DNA of 64,000 nucleotides from an uncultured Lachnospiraceae bacterium (GTDB lineage Bacteria; Bacillota; Clostridia; Lachnospirales; Lachnospiraceae), in the NCBI GenBank assembly GCA_947589315.1, contig CANPZE010000012.1:1-64000 (forward strand), given 5' to 3'. The notes beneath the pieces were generated by a model. It was not told the DNA's origin and did no database searches. It saw only the letters and a list, made by a program, of their open reading frames with translations. The translations under genes were made by a program, and so were the position numbers. Below are positions 1-10,467 of this stretch, one piece after another (position 1 is the first letter of the stretch; each line of letters opens with the position of its first letter).

Positions 1-663
<663 letters not shown>

Positions 664-837
664 TTACATAAATAAAAAAAGAATTCAACAATTTTTTCTA
701 GTTTTTCCAGGCAAAAACTGTAGATTATCGCTAAAAAAATACTTGTATACAAAAAAATTGCCGAAAGAGGAAGACAGTGTTCACAAAAGAAAAAATCTTT
801 TTAACAAATCAGACATAATTTGGACATATTTTCTTAC

Positions 838-940
838 TATAATGAGGTACGGAAAGTGAAAACTTTCTACTCCCACCCTATTATACGCTGGATAACATAA
901 GTTATCCAACAGAAAGAGCCTTAGAGGGCTCTTTTTGTTT
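838..940 (+). ncRNA. candidate small structured RNA (TATAAT box, two hairpins, intrinsic terminator)
   Basis: TATAAT at 838-843; hairpin GAAAGT-GAAA-ACTTTC 852-867; hairpin TGGATAAC-ATAA-GTTATCCA 889-908; terminator AGAGCC-TTAGAG-GGCTCT-TTTTT. Confidence 0.4.
914..940 (+). terminator. intrinsic terminator
   Basis: AGAGCCTTAGAGGGCTCTTTTTG stem followed by T-tract. Confidence 0.75.
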
Positions 941-1057
941 TTCTGGAAACTAAGCATTTAACTTTGGGAGACAATGTGATAAAATGATAAAAAGTTACGA
1001 TTGCTTCTGCTATATCAGGAGGGGACAGAGGAGAATTGGAGAGGAACAAAGAGTACT

Positions 1058-1774
1058 ATGACATGGAAATACATTTTGTTTGATTTAGATGGAACCCTGA
1101 CCGATTCCAGTGAAGGGATTTTAAATTGTATAAAATATGCCCTGGAGGCGGCAGGAAGGGATATCCCGGATACGAAGAGCCTAATGAGGATGATCGGGCC
1201 GCCGTTGATGGAAGGCTTTCAGGAAGTGATCGGGATGAATCGCCAGGAGGCAGCAGAGGCTACGATGAAATACCGGGAACGCTATAATGTGATAGGGCTT
1301 TTTGAAAATAAGCCCTATGAGGGGATCCAGCAGCTGCTGGCCGGGCTGAAGAAGGAAGGGAAATGTCTTGCGCTGGCTACCTCCAAGCAGGAGAATTGTT
1401 CCATGCGGATCCTGCGGCATTTTCATTTGACCCGTTATTTTGACGTGATCGTAGGAAGCACACTGGACGGCAGCCGGATTACGAAGCAGGAGGTTATCCA
1501 GGAGGTGTTTCAGCGTTTCCGCCTGAAGGAAGAGCAGAAGAAAGAAACGATCATGGTGGGTGACCGCCGGCAGGATATTCTGGGAGCAAAAGCCTGTGGG
1601 ATAGCTTCCCTGGGGGTCTATTATGGATTTGCAGAGCAGGGGGAACTGGAACAGGCCGGAGCGGACTATATTACCCGTTCTGTGAAGGAGACGGGGAGAT
1701 TTTTGGCAGAAAGAGAGGAAGGTTCTGATGGGGAAAGGACAGGGAGAGAAGTTGCCGGATCAGAAGAAGAATAA
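1058..1774 (+). CDS. HAD-family hydrolase, phosphoglycolate phosphatase-like
   Basis: ILFDLDGTLTDSSEGI motif I, ATSKQ motif II, MVGDRRQDILGAKACGI motif IV. Confidence 0.9.
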   Translation: MTWKYILFDLDGTLTDSSEGILNCIKYALEAAGRDIPDTKSLMRMIGPPLMEGFQEVIGMNRQEAAEATMKYRERYNVIGLFENKPYEGIQQLLAGLKKEGKCLALATSKQENCSMRILRHFHLTRYFDVIVGSTLDGSRITKQEVIQEVFQRFRLKEEQKKETIMVGDRRQDILGAKACGIASLGVYYGFAEQGELEQAGADYITRSVKETGRFLAEREEGSDGERTGREVAGSEEE

Positions 1775-2846
1775 GAAAAACGCAGGGCTTCTTTTTTTAG
1801 GGGTTCTTGCTGTGGGGCTTTTTGTTGGCTGCGCCCTGATCCTGGCGCATCTTCTCCGGCCCGATAGGAAGGCAGAAGAGCAGGCAAAGGAGGAAGAGAA
1901 GCCTCACCAGGAGACACAGGTGAAGCTGGGCAAATACAAGGGAATCCAGGTATCTCTAAAGGTGACGCAGGAGGATCTGGATGCAGAGATCGAGAATATC
2001 CGGGAAGAGCATGCCACCTATGAGAAGCTCAGCGGTACGGTAGCGGATGGCGATCTGGTCTATGCAGAGTTTGAAGGATATGTGAATGGAGTAAAGGCAG
2101 ATATCACCTGTGGCAGAGATTATGTGGAAGTAGGTTCGGGGGAATGGGTGTTTGAAAATGGGCTGATCGGGGCAGTAGCCGGAGAGGACAGCTCTTTTGT
2201 TGTTACGGTCCCCGAGAATTATTACCAGGATCCTTCCGTGGATGGGCAGGATGTGGAGTTCCGCGTTCGAGTAGAATATATCTGTGGGAAAAAGATCCTT
2301 CCCAAATATAACGATGATTTTGTACAGTCCATATCCAAAAAGTATAATACTGTGAAGGAGTACAACGCCCATTTAAAAAAGAGCATTGCTGCAGACTATC
2401 AGGAGAACCGGGCAGAATATGTCTGGCCGGAGGTGATGGTGGCGTGCAAGGTGAAGAACTATCCGGAGGAGCTTTTGAAAGAAGCAGAGCAGGAGGTTCT
2501 CCAGGGGTATTATGACATGGCGGATATCTATGGGATTACCAGGGAAGAGGCGTTCGTTTCCTTTGGCTACCAGGGAGAGGAGGACTTCCGGGAGAATGGA
2601 CTGGAGGAACTGGCAGAGGAGACGGCTAAGGAATATCTGGTAGCCCAGGCAATTGCAGAGGCTGAAGGGATTACCTATGACGATAAGGACTACCAGGAAG
2701 TTGCAGAGGAAGAGTATTCCTATGTAGAAGAGAACTATGATTCCCAGCAAAGCTATGAAGCTGCCAACCAGAAGCTGCTTCAGCAGAAGACCCAGGTTAA
2801 GGTGGTTAAGGACTGGCTGGCAGAGCATGCGGAATATGTTTATTAG
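1728..2846 (+). CDS. membrane-anchored trigger-factor-like FKBP-type peptidyl-prolyl isomerase
   Basis: N-terminal TM segment (LLFLGVLAVGLFVGCALILAHLL), FKBP-like region (GDLVYAEFEGYVNG...FENGLIGAVAGE) and trigger-factor-C-like helical C-terminus. Confidence 0.75.
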   Translation: MGKGQGEKLPDQKKNKKNAGLLFLGVLAVGLFVGCALILAHLLRPDRKAEEQAKEEEKPHQETQVKLGKYKGIQVSLKVTQEDLDAEIENIREEHATYEKLSGTVADGDLVYAEFEGYVNGVKADITCGRDYVEVGSGEWVFENGLIGAVAGEDSSFVVTVPENYYQDPSVDGQDVEFRVRVEYICGKKILPKYNDDFVQSISKKYNTVKEYNAHLKKSIAADYQENRAEYVWPEVMVACKVKNYPEELLKEAEQEVLQGYYDMADIYGITREEAFVSFGYQGEEDFRENGLEELAEETAKEYLVAQAIAEAEGITYDDKDYQEVAEEEYSYVEENYDSQQSYEAANQKLLQQKTQVKVVKDWLAEHAEYVY

Positions 2847-2883
2847 GACAGAGAGGAATTGTTAGAGAAGAAGGGAGGCGCCT

Positions 2884-3498
2884 ATGGAAAAGGAAAAGTA
2901 TGTGATTAATGGATATCAGTTTCAGACCAGGGCGGAATATGAGAGGGCGGGAAAAGAGAAGGAAACGATTGCCTATCTGACGGCTAACACGGATATGACG
3001 GATATGAAGGCGGTATTGAAGCTGTATAACCGTTCTGTGGAGAAAGAGGCGTTCCGCACTATTATAGGGCTGGAATTTCTATGTAATATGCGCAAGAAGC
3101 TTATCGCGAGTAAGATCGCATCGGAGGATACGCTGGCGCCTGTGACAGTTCCCGGAACCGGCAGGGCTGCCGGGGCGGGCCGTGAGAAACAGGAGGGACA
3201 GGGAAAGGATATTTACAAGGAGCGTTATGAAAATGCCGTTGCCAACCAGAAGATTAAAAACATATTGATCACTGTATTGGCATTGGTGATCATTGCTATG
3301 CTGATCATCACCTGGACTTCCAAATATACGGTATTTACCTATTTTACTGATTATAAGAATGATATCCGGAATGAAGTGATCGATGAAATGGAAGAATGGC
3401 AGCAGGAGCTGGAAGAGCGGGAGAAGGCCCTGGAGGATCAGGAGCCGGATACGGGGAAGGATCCTAATATGGACAAAAGCCAGGGGATGGGAGAATGA
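2884..3498 (+). CDS. hypothetical single-TM protein
   Basis: ORF with RBS; TM segment IKNILITVLALVIIAMLIITW; acidic coiled C-terminus. Confidence 0.6.
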   Translation: MEKEKYVINGYQFQTRAEYERAGKEKETIAYLTANTDMTDMKAVLKLYNRSVEKEAFRTIIGLEFLCNMRKKLIASKIASEDTLAPVTVPGTGRAAGAGREKQEGQGKDIYKERYENAVANQKIKNILITVLALVIIAMLIITWTSKYTVFTYFTDYKNDIRNEVIDEMEEWQQELEEREKALEDQEPDTGKDPNMDKSQGMGE

Positions 3499-3544
3499 GC
3501 CGGATGGAACAGCGGGATGTTAGTGACAGAAGGGATGGATTTCA

Positions 3545-4216
3545 ATGGATAAGCGAAAGATATTAGTAGTGGATGATGAACAGAGAATGCGGATCCTGGT
3601 CAGTGATTTCCTGAGTAAGAAGAATTTTCAGGTACTGGAGGCTGGAGACGGTGAAGAGGCATTAGAGGTCTTTTTCCATAATAAAGATATCGTTCTGGTG
3701 ATCCTGGATGTAATGATGCCCAAGATGGATGGGTGGCAGGTGTGCCGGGAGATCCGGCAGTATTCCCAGGTCCCTATCATGATGTTGACGGCAAAGGCGA
3801 ATGAAAAGGATGAATTGCTGGGGTTTGAGCTGGGCGTGGACGAGTATATTGCTAAGCCCTTCAGTCCCAAGATCCTGGTGGCCAGGGTAGAGGCCGTCTT
3901 AAGAAGGACCAATGCCATAGATGGGGAGGTCAAAGAGATCGGGGGGATCTCCATAGATCAGGCAGCTCATGAGGTGAGGCTGGATGGAAAGGTTGTGGAG
4001 CTGAGCTTTAAAGAGTTTGAGCTGCTCAACTATTTTATCAGCAACCAGGGGGTCGCTCTTTCCCGGGAGAGAATCTTAAATAATGTATGGAATTATGATT
4101 ATTTTGGGGATGCAAGAACAATCGATACCCATGTAAAGAAGCTTCGGAGCAAATTGGGAGATAAAGGGGAATATATTCGGACTGTCTGGGGCATGGGATA
4201 TAAATTCGAGGTGTGA
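3545..4216 (+). CDS. OmpR/PhoB-family response regulator
   Basis: Receiver domain (VVDDEQRM, VILDVMMPKMDGW, KPFSP) plus winged-helix C-terminus (RTIDTHVKKLRSKLG...IRTVWGMGYKF). Confidence 0.95.
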   Translation: MDKRKILVVDDEQRMRILVSDFLSKKNFQVLEAGDGEEALEVFFHNKDIVLVILDVMMPKMDGWQVCREIRQYSQVPIMMLTAKANEKDELLGFELGVDEYIAKPFSPKILVARVEAVLRRTNAIDGEVKEIGGISIDQAAHEVRLDGKVVELSFKEFELLNYFISNQGVALSRERILNNVWNYDYFGDARTIDTHVKKLRSKLGDKGEYIRTVWGMGYKFEV

Positions 4217-4220
4217 TCAG

Positions 4221-5789
4221 GTGATGAAAGAAGGAATCCGAAAAAGATTGCCAGGGCAGTCCATAAGGACAAAGCTGGTCTTGCTGCTGATCGTACTTCT
4301 GATCTTGACGATCGCAGCAGTCTGGCTCATGAATATTGTGTTTTTGCCGTCTTATTATGAATATAGCAAGGTATCCATGTTGTCAGAATCCTTCCAGGCA
4401 ATGAATGATACTGTCTGTGGCGATACAGAATTTGCGCAGGAGGACGCGCTGTCCGAGAGCAGCCTGCTGTCCATTGAGCAGCTGGAAGCCAACCGTTCTA
4501 TGAATATTTACCTCTTTCAGATCGGTAATTTCTATGGAAATCTGTATTATACCTTTGCTTATCCAGAGTTAAGCTCCCTCAGTGAAATGGAGAGGGAGAT
4601 GGTCAAGGAGAAAACCTATGAATATGTCCTGTCCGTGATACAGGGAGAACGGAATACGCAGGGGAAGGAGCAGCTGCGCAGCAGGAAAAATTATAAGGTA
4701 TATAAGGTCTATGATGAACGGATCCAGTCTAATTATCTGGAACTGTTTGGCCAGCTGGAAAATGATTCTTTTGTTTATATCCGCACCAATTACCAAAGTA
4801 TGCGGGAGGGAGTAAGGATTTCTAACCGTTTTCTGGTATATATCGGCGTGGGGGTGATCCTGTTGGGAGCTGTTCTGATGATGGTGATCAGCGCTGACTT
4901 TACCAGGCCTATTCTGCAGCTGACGGATATCGCTACCAGAATGTCGGAACTGGATTTTGAGGCCAAGTACCAGGTTACCACCTGCGATGAGGTGGGAAGG
5001 CTGGGCAACAGCATCAACTCTCTGTCAGAGCGTCTGGAAAATACAATATCGGAGTTGAAAACGGCCAATAATGAATTGCAGAAGGATATTGAGAAGAAGA
5101 TCCAGATTGATGAGATGCGGAAGGAATTTCTGTCTAACGTCTCCCATGAACTGAAGACGCCGATCGCATTGATCCAGGGATATGCGGAGGGACTGGCAGA
5201 CAATATCAGCGATAATAGTGAAAGCAGGGAATTTTACTGTGAGGTGATTATTGATGAAGCAGACAGAATGAATAAGATGGTAAAAAAGCTTCTCGCGCTG
5301 AACCAGATCGAATTTGGGGAAGAACAGATCACCTTTGAGCGTTTTAATATTGTGGAGGTGCTGAATTCTGTCATCCAGTCTGCTACACTGTTGGCGGAAC
5401 AGAAGGGAGCTCAGATCTCTCTGCAGGCAGAAGGGGCGGTTTATGTGTGGGCTGATGAATATATGGTCGAGGAAGTCATTACCAATTATATCAGCAATGC
5501 GATCCACCATGTGGATGAGAGGGGAGAGATTAAAGTCACAGTGAAGGAGCAGGAAGATGTAGTGCGGATCACCGTATTCAATACCGGCCAGAATATCCCT
5601 CAGGAGGAATTAGATAAGATATGGATTAAGTTCTACAAAGTGGATAAAGCCCGGACCAGAGCCTATGGGGGCAGTGGGATCGGCCTGTCGATCGTCAAGG
5701 CGGTCATGGACGCCCTGCACCAGGATTATGGGGTCAGAAACTGTGAGGATGGCGTAGAATTCTGGTTTGAACTGGATTGCCGCAGCTGA
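4221..5789 (+). CDS. sensor histidine kinase
   Basis: TM segments, HAMP-like region, H-box FLSNVSHELKTPIALIQGYAEGL, N-box and G-box (GGSGIGLSIVKAVM). Confidence 0.95.
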   Translation: MMKEGIRKRLPGQSIRTKLVLLLIVLLILTIAAVWLMNIVFLPSYYEYSKVSMLSESFQAMNDTVCGDTEFAQEDALSESSLLSIEQLEANRSMNIYLFQIGNFYGNLYYTFAYPELSSLSEMEREMVKEKTYEYVLSVIQGERNTQGKEQLRSRKNYKVYKVYDERIQSNYLELFGQLENDSFVYIRTNYQSMREGVRISNRFLVYIGVGVILLGAVLMMVISADFTRPILQLTDIATRMSELDFEAKYQVTTCDEVGRLGNSINSLSERLENTISELKTANNELQKDIEKKIQIDEMRKEFLSNVSHELKTPIALIQGYAEGLADNISDNSESREFYCEVIIDEADRMNKMVKKLLALNQIEFGEEQITFERFNIVEVLNSVIQSATLLAEQKGAQISLQAEGAVYVWADEYMVEEVITNYISNAIHHVDERGEIKVTVKEQEDVVRITVFNTGQNIPQEELDKIWIKFYKVDKARTRAYGGSGIGLSIVKAVMDALHQDYGVRNCEDGVEFWFELDCRS

Positions 5790-5887
5790 TCGCCCTGTGT
5801 GTTTCGTTTTCTTGCGTAAAAGGGGAAAACATGTTACAATGAGAATAATTTAGGGTCATGTACAGATTTCACAAGGAGGGAGTAAAT

Positions 5888-6583
5888 TTGAAGAAAAAGG
5901 CGGTTGCAGCGGCGCTGTCTGTAGCAGTGTTGCTGACGGGTTGTACCTCGGTTCCGGATCTGACCAGCGCGGATCAGAATATGGAAGCAGAATATATGGC
6001 AGGAGCCTTATTAAAATATGATAAGAATTATGAGTATTCCTTAGATTATGACCGTTCTGTGCTGGATGCCACTCCTACGCCGGAGCCCACTCCCAGCGCT
6101 GCGCCGGCTGCTACTCCTGGCGTGACAGGGCAACAGGGGAGCGATGGGGCATCGCAAGGTCCGGAGCAGGCGGAGCCGCAATCCGTTTCTTTGGATCAGC
6201 TGCTGGGCAAAAAGGATATCCAGGTCCGGGTTCAGGCCTGCAATCTGAAAAAAACCTATGGCACTAGCTATGCGAAAGTAACGGCCCAAAAGGGAAACCG
6301 GCTTTTGGTGGTTCATTTTAATATAAAGAATACCGGAAAGGCGGCCAGAAAAGTGGATCTGTCTGGCAACGGAGTGCGCTATACGTTGAATATAGGCGGA
6401 GAGGCAGTGGCAAGCCCTCTGTTATCTATTGTAGACGACCTGCAGTATTTTAAGCAGAAGATAGGCGGCGGAGAAAGCCGGCAGGCGGTATTGATCTTTG
6501 AGATTAAACAATCCCGTTCTGTGAAGGATGCGGAGCTTTTCGCCTCCAGGGAAGGGTATTCCTCGAAGATCTCCTTGGATTAA
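5888..6583 (+). CDS. lipoprotein, DUF4352-like C-terminal domain
   Basis: Lipobox AVLLTGC; TTG start behind AAGGAGGGA; Pro/Ala-rich linker TPTPEPTPSAAPAATPG. Confidence 0.7.
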   Translation: MKKKAVAAALSVAVLLTGCTSVPDLTSADQNMEAEYMAGALLKYDKNYEYSLDYDRSVLDATPTPEPTPSAAPAATPGVTGQQGSDGASQGPEQAEPQSVSLDQLLGKKDIQVRVQACNLKKTYGTSYAKVTAQKGNRLLVVHFNIKNTGKAARKVDLSGNGVRYTLNIGGEAVASPLLSIVDDLQYFKQKIGGGESRQAVLIFEIKQSRSVKDAELFASREGYSSKISLD

Positions 6584-6647
6584 GGAATAATTGATACAAA
6601 TATAAAAAAGGCATTCGATGGTCTGCATCGTGAAAGGAAGGTATTTT

Positions 6648-7559
6648 ATGGAAACAGGTATTTTATTGGAAAGTGGAACGAATGAACTGGAGATCCTGGA
6701 ATTTCGCGTGGGAGAAAATTATTATGGGATTAATGTGGCAAAGGTGCGGGAAATCCTGCCATATCAGACCCCTACGCCCATTCCCAATTCGGATCCAAGG
6801 ATTGAAGGGATTTTTATGCCCAGGGATGAGATCATTTCCATTATCAATCTGGCAGAGGTAATGGGGAAAAGGAACCAAGACAATATAACAACCGATATGT
6901 ATATCATTACTAATTTTAACCGGTTAAATACCGCCTTTCATGTGCATGGGGTAGCCGGCATCCACAGAGTATCCTGGTCTTCCATTGTAAAGCCTGATTC
7001 TACAGTGAATGCGGAGGGAAAGGGAATGGCGACCGGCATTATCCGTATTGACGGACGGCTGGTGATCATCCTTGACTTTGAGAAGATTGTTTCTGAGATT
7101 AATCCGGAGACCGGCCTGAAAACTTCTGATGTGGATCATATGAAGGGCCGTAAGAGAGTGGATTATCCGATTCAGATTGCCGAGGATTCTCCGCTGTTGA
7201 GCAAGATGCTGGAGAATTGCCTGCAAAAGGCAGGATTTACGAATATCACTATGTCCGCCAATGGGCAGGAATGTTGGAATAAGCTGTGTTCCTACAGGGA
7301 TGCGGGTACTTTGGACCAGCATGCAGCCTGCATTATTACAGATATTGAGATGCCGCAGATGGATGGGCATCATCTGACCAAACTGATCAAGGAAGATCCG
7401 GAAATGAAGGAAATACCGGTCATTATTTTCTCTTCCCTGATCAATGATGAAATGCGGCGCAAGGGAGAGACCCTGGGAGCAGACATGCAATTGTCTAAGC
7501 CGGAGATCGGCCAGCTGGTAGAGGCTATAGACACTGTATTGGGAACTGCAGGGGAATAA
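6648..7559 (+). CDS. cheV: chemotaxis protein CheV (CheW domain plus receiver domain)
   Basis: CheW-like N-terminus (LEFRVGENYYGINVAKVREILPYQTPTPIPNSDPRIEGIFMPRDEIISIINLAEVMG) and receiver C-terminus (CIITDIEMPQMDGHHL). Confidence 0.9.
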   Translation: METGILLESGTNELEILEFRVGENYYGINVAKVREILPYQTPTPIPNSDPRIEGIFMPRDEIISIINLAEVMGKRNQDNITTDMYIITNFNRLNTAFHVHGVAGIHRVSWSSIVKPDSTVNAEGKGMATGIIRIDGRLVIILDFEKIVSEINPETGLKTSDVDHMKGRKRVDYPIQIAEDSPLLSKMLENCLQKAGFTNITMSANGQECWNKLCSYRDAGTLDQHAACIITDIEMPQMDGHHLTKLIKEDPEMKEIPVIIFSSLINDEMRRKGETLGADMQLSKPEIGQLVEAIDTVLGTAGE

Positions 7560-7587
7560 GAGAGACAGATAAAGTGGCAGTACTTCA

Positions 7588-8955
7588 ATGTTCGATAAGG
7601 AGAATGGCAGTTTGAGCGATTTAAATAACCAGGATGCAGAAGGCATCGATGTGGATCTGAATGAGATGGACAATCTGGACGATTTTATGAATCTGGAGGA
7701 TTTTGCCAGTCTGGAGAATCTGGAAGAGCTGGATGATCTGAATGACATACCGGATCTGGAAGGAATGGAGCCGGAGGCCGCTCCTGATGTAGGGCTGGAT
7801 GCTTTAGATGGGTTTGACGATCCAGAAGAAGGGGATATGTTTAATATTACTCTGCCCGATGAGGAAGAGGGAAACAATGAGGAGGACGTGGACAGCATGC
7901 TGGAAGGGCTGCTGGATGACCTGGATACCAAAGGATCCCTGGAGGAAGAAGCTGTTCCTGATGAATCGGTGGACGATATGGGAGACCTGTTACATATGCT
8001 GGGAGGCTCAGATTCAGATTCAGAAGAAGATACGGCTGAGCCGGAGAAGGCAGAAGACAGCAAAGAAGATGCTGAGGAAGAAGATCTCTTATCATTGGTA
8101 GAGAATTCCGATATGGACCAGCTGACGGCAGAGGAACCTGAGGAAGAAGAGAAGGAAAAGAAACCAGGACTGATGAAGCGTCTCTTCGGCAATATAGTGA
8201 CCGATGAGATCGCGGAGGCAGAACGGGCTGCCATGGAAGCGGAAAAGGAAGCTGCCGGCCAAAAGGAGCAGGAGGCTGCGATCAAGAAAGAAGAAGCAGC
8301 GGCGGCGAAGGCAGCCAAAGCGGAAGAAAAGGCGGCGGCTAAAGCGGCCAAGGCGGAGGCCAAAAAGGCTAAAAAAGCTCAAAAGGCAGAAGCCAAGGCG
8401 GCGAAGAAGGCAGAGAGAGAAGCAGAAGCGGCCGAGGAACTGCAGGTGACCGGCAAGCTTAATAAAGTAGGCGTATCGATTATCGTTGTATTGACTGTGA
8501 TATTCCTGGCAGGAGAGATTTCCGGGACGCAGATTTTCAGTTATCGGAGCACAGTAAATGCAGCCAAGGATTATCTGAAAGCCAAAAAGTATACGCAGGC
8601 ATATGAGGAAATTCTCGGAACCAACATGAAGAAAAAGGATCAGGAGACCTATGATAAGATCGTCACTGTCATGAAGGTGCAGCGTTCCCTGAATGCCTAT
8701 GAGAGCTATATGAATATGGGATACACCCCGGATGCGTTAAATTCCCTTTTGGTGGGAATGCGGCGTTATGATGAAAATATCGAGAAGGCCAGAGGGCTGG
8801 AGGTGGATCAGGACCTGGATTCCTGCCGGGAAGAAATTCTTACTATATTATATGATGAATTTGGATTGTCTGAAAAGGCTGCTTATGATATACTTGCTTT
8901 GGAAAAGGAAGAGTATACAGAAAGAGTTGTCGAGCTCGGAACAGACAATAAGTAA
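7588..8955 (+). CDS. hypothetical protein: acidic N-terminus, Ala/Lys-rich segment, single TM
   Basis: Asp/Glu-rich N-terminal ~200 aa, then AAKAAKAEEKAAAKAAKAEAKKAKKAQKAEAKAAKKAE, then VGVSIIVVLTVIFLAGEI TM. Confidence 0.6.
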   Translation: MFDKENGSLSDLNNQDAEGIDVDLNEMDNLDDFMNLEDFASLENLEELDDLNDIPDLEGMEPEAAPDVGLDALDGFDDPEEGDMFNITLPDEEEGNNEEDVDSMLEGLLDDLDTKGSLEEEAVPDESVDDMGDLLHMLGGSDSDSEEDTAEPEKAEDSKEDAEEEDLLSLVENSDMDQLTAEEPEEEEKEKKPGLMKRLFGNIVTDEIAEAERAAMEAEKEAAGQKEQEAAIKKEEAAAAKAAKAEEKAAAKAAKAEAKKAKKAQKAEAKAAKKAEREAEAAEELQVTGKLNKVGVSIIVVLTVIFLAGEISGTQIFSYRSTVNAAKDYLKAKKYTQAYEEILGTNMKKKDQETYDKIVTVMKVQRSLNAYESYMNMGYTPDALNSLLVGMRRYDENIEKARGLEVDQDLDSCREEILTILYDEFGLSEKAAYDILALEKEEYTERVVELGTDNK

Positions 8956-8960
8956 GCAAG

Positions 8961-8987
8961 GGAGAGTCTCGTGGGACTCTCCTTTTT
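8961..8987 (+). terminator. intrinsic terminator
   Basis: GGAGAGTC-TCGTGG-GACTCTCC-TTTTT. Confidence 0.85.
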
Positions 8988-9033
8988 GGCATCCTTACAA
9001 GGATAGCAGATTGCGGGAAGGAAGAGGCAGGAT

Positions 9034-9642
9034 ATGATAGCCATTATTGATTATGATGCAGGAAATCTGAGAAGCGTGGAGAAGGCGCTGCTGTCTCTGG
9101 GACAGGACTGCGCAGTGACCCGGGATCCGAAACAGATCCTGGATGCGGAGAAGGTGATCCTGCCAGGGGTAGGGGCTTTCGGAGATGCGATGGAGAAGCT
9201 GAAGCATTTTGGATTAATCTCAGTGATTCGGGAGGTGGCAGAAAAAGGGACACCATTCCTTGGGATCTGTCTGGGGCTGCAGCTGCTTTTTGAGAGCAGC
9301 GATGAATCCCCTGGGGTGCAGGGGCTTTCCCTGTTAGAGGGCAAGATCAAAGCGATTCCTCCCAAAGCCGGATATAAGATTCCTCATATGGGGTGGAATT
9401 CTATTAAGATTGCCCCCAACGCCAGGTTATTTCAGGGGATTCCCCAGGATTCCTATGTATATTTTGTACATTCCTATTATTTGGAGGCAGGCCATCCCGA
9501 GGAGGTCGCGGCGACTACGGAATATATTACGCCTATTCATGCCTCTGTGGAGAAAGGAAACCTGTTTGCCTGCCAGTTCCACCCGGAGAAGAGCGGTGAT
9601 ATCGGGCTGCAGATCTTAAAGAATTTCTGTGATCTCGACTGA
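9034..9642 (+). CDS. hisH: imidazole glycerol phosphate synthase, glutamine amidotransferase subunit
   Basis: [49 protein letters not shown]. Confidence 0.95.
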   Translation: MIAIIDYDAGNLRSVEKALLSLGQDCAVTRDPKQILDAEKVILPGVGAFGDAMEKLKHFGLISVIREVAEKGTPFLGICLGLQLLFESSDESPGVQGLSLLEGKIKAIPPKAGYKIPHMGWNSIKIAPNARLFQGIPQDSYVYFVHSYYLEAGHPEEVAATTEYITPIHASVEKGNLFACQFHPEKSGDIGLQILKNFCDLD

Positions 9643-9677
9643 GCAGGGAAGTGTTGGAGAGAAAGGATGGACAGAAT

Positions 9678-10445
9678 ATGTTTACGAAAAGAGTGATCCC
9701 ATGTCTGGATGTTCATAATGGCAGAGTAGTAAAGGGCGTGAACTTTGTAAATCTGCGGGATGCAGGGGATCCTGTAGAGGTAGGGGCGGCTTATGGCAGA
9801 GAAGGGGCGGATGAGCTGGTGTTCCTGGATATCACAGCCTCCTCCGATGCAAGGGAGACGAAGGTTGATATGGTGCGCCGGGTCGCGGAGACGGTATTCA
9901 TTCCCTTTACAGTAGGGGGAGGGATCCGTACCGTGGAGGATTTTAAGGTAATCCTCCGGGAAGGGGCGGATAAGGTATCTGTCAATTCTGCAGCCATTAT
10001 GAATCCGAATCTGATCTCGGAGGCGGCGTTGAAATTTGGCAGCCAATGCGTTGTTGTTGCCATTGATGCTAAGCGGAGGGCCGATGGAAGCGGCTGGAAT
10101 ATTTATAAAAACGGCGGCCGGGTAGATATGGGGATCGATGCTGTAGAGTGGGCGATGAAAGCAGCCCAATTGGGGGCTGGGGAAATCCTTCTTACGAGTA
10201 TGGACTGCGATGGAACGAAGAATGGGTATGATAATGAACTGACCAGGGTCATTTCTGACAATGTCCCTATCCCGGTGATCGCCTCCGGGGGAGCAGGGAA
10301 GCTGGAACATTTCCGGGATGCTTTTACGCAGGGCCATGCAGAGGCTGTACTGGCAGCATCTCTTTTTCATTATAAGGAACTGACGATCCGGCAGGTAAAG
10401 GAATACCTGCGTCAGGAAGGGATCAGTGTCCGGTTGGACAGTTAA
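9678..10445 (+). CDS. hisF: imidazole glycerol phosphate synthase, cyclase subunit
   Basis: [33 protein letters not shown]...[15 protein letters not shown]...VIASGGAG. Confidence 0.95.
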   Translation: MFTKRVIPCLDVHNGRVVKGVNFVNLRDAGDPVEVGAAYGREGADELVFLDITASSDARETKVDMVRRVAETVFIPFTVGGGIRTVEDFKVILREGADKVSVNSAAIMNPNLISEAALKFGSQCVVVAIDAKRRADGSGWNIYKNGGRVDMGIDAVEWAMKAAQLGAGEILLTSMDCDGTKNGYDNELTRVISDNVPIPVIASGGAGKLEHFRDAFTQGHAEAVLAASLFHYKELTIRQVKEYLRQEGISVRLDS

Positions 10446-10467
10446 AGGCAGAGAAGGGGGAAGAACC

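Noticed and set aside
6924-8363. 479 aa minus-strand ORF (Ser-rich)
   Set aside because: Antisense to cheV and to the acidic/Ala-Lys-rich gene; the Ser-rich composition is a by-product of the GA-rich sense strand
8221-8440. GC-skewed A/G-rich stretch resembling a DNA repeat array
   Set aside because: Explained by coding of the Ala/Lys-rich protein segment; unit length is not regular at the DNA level
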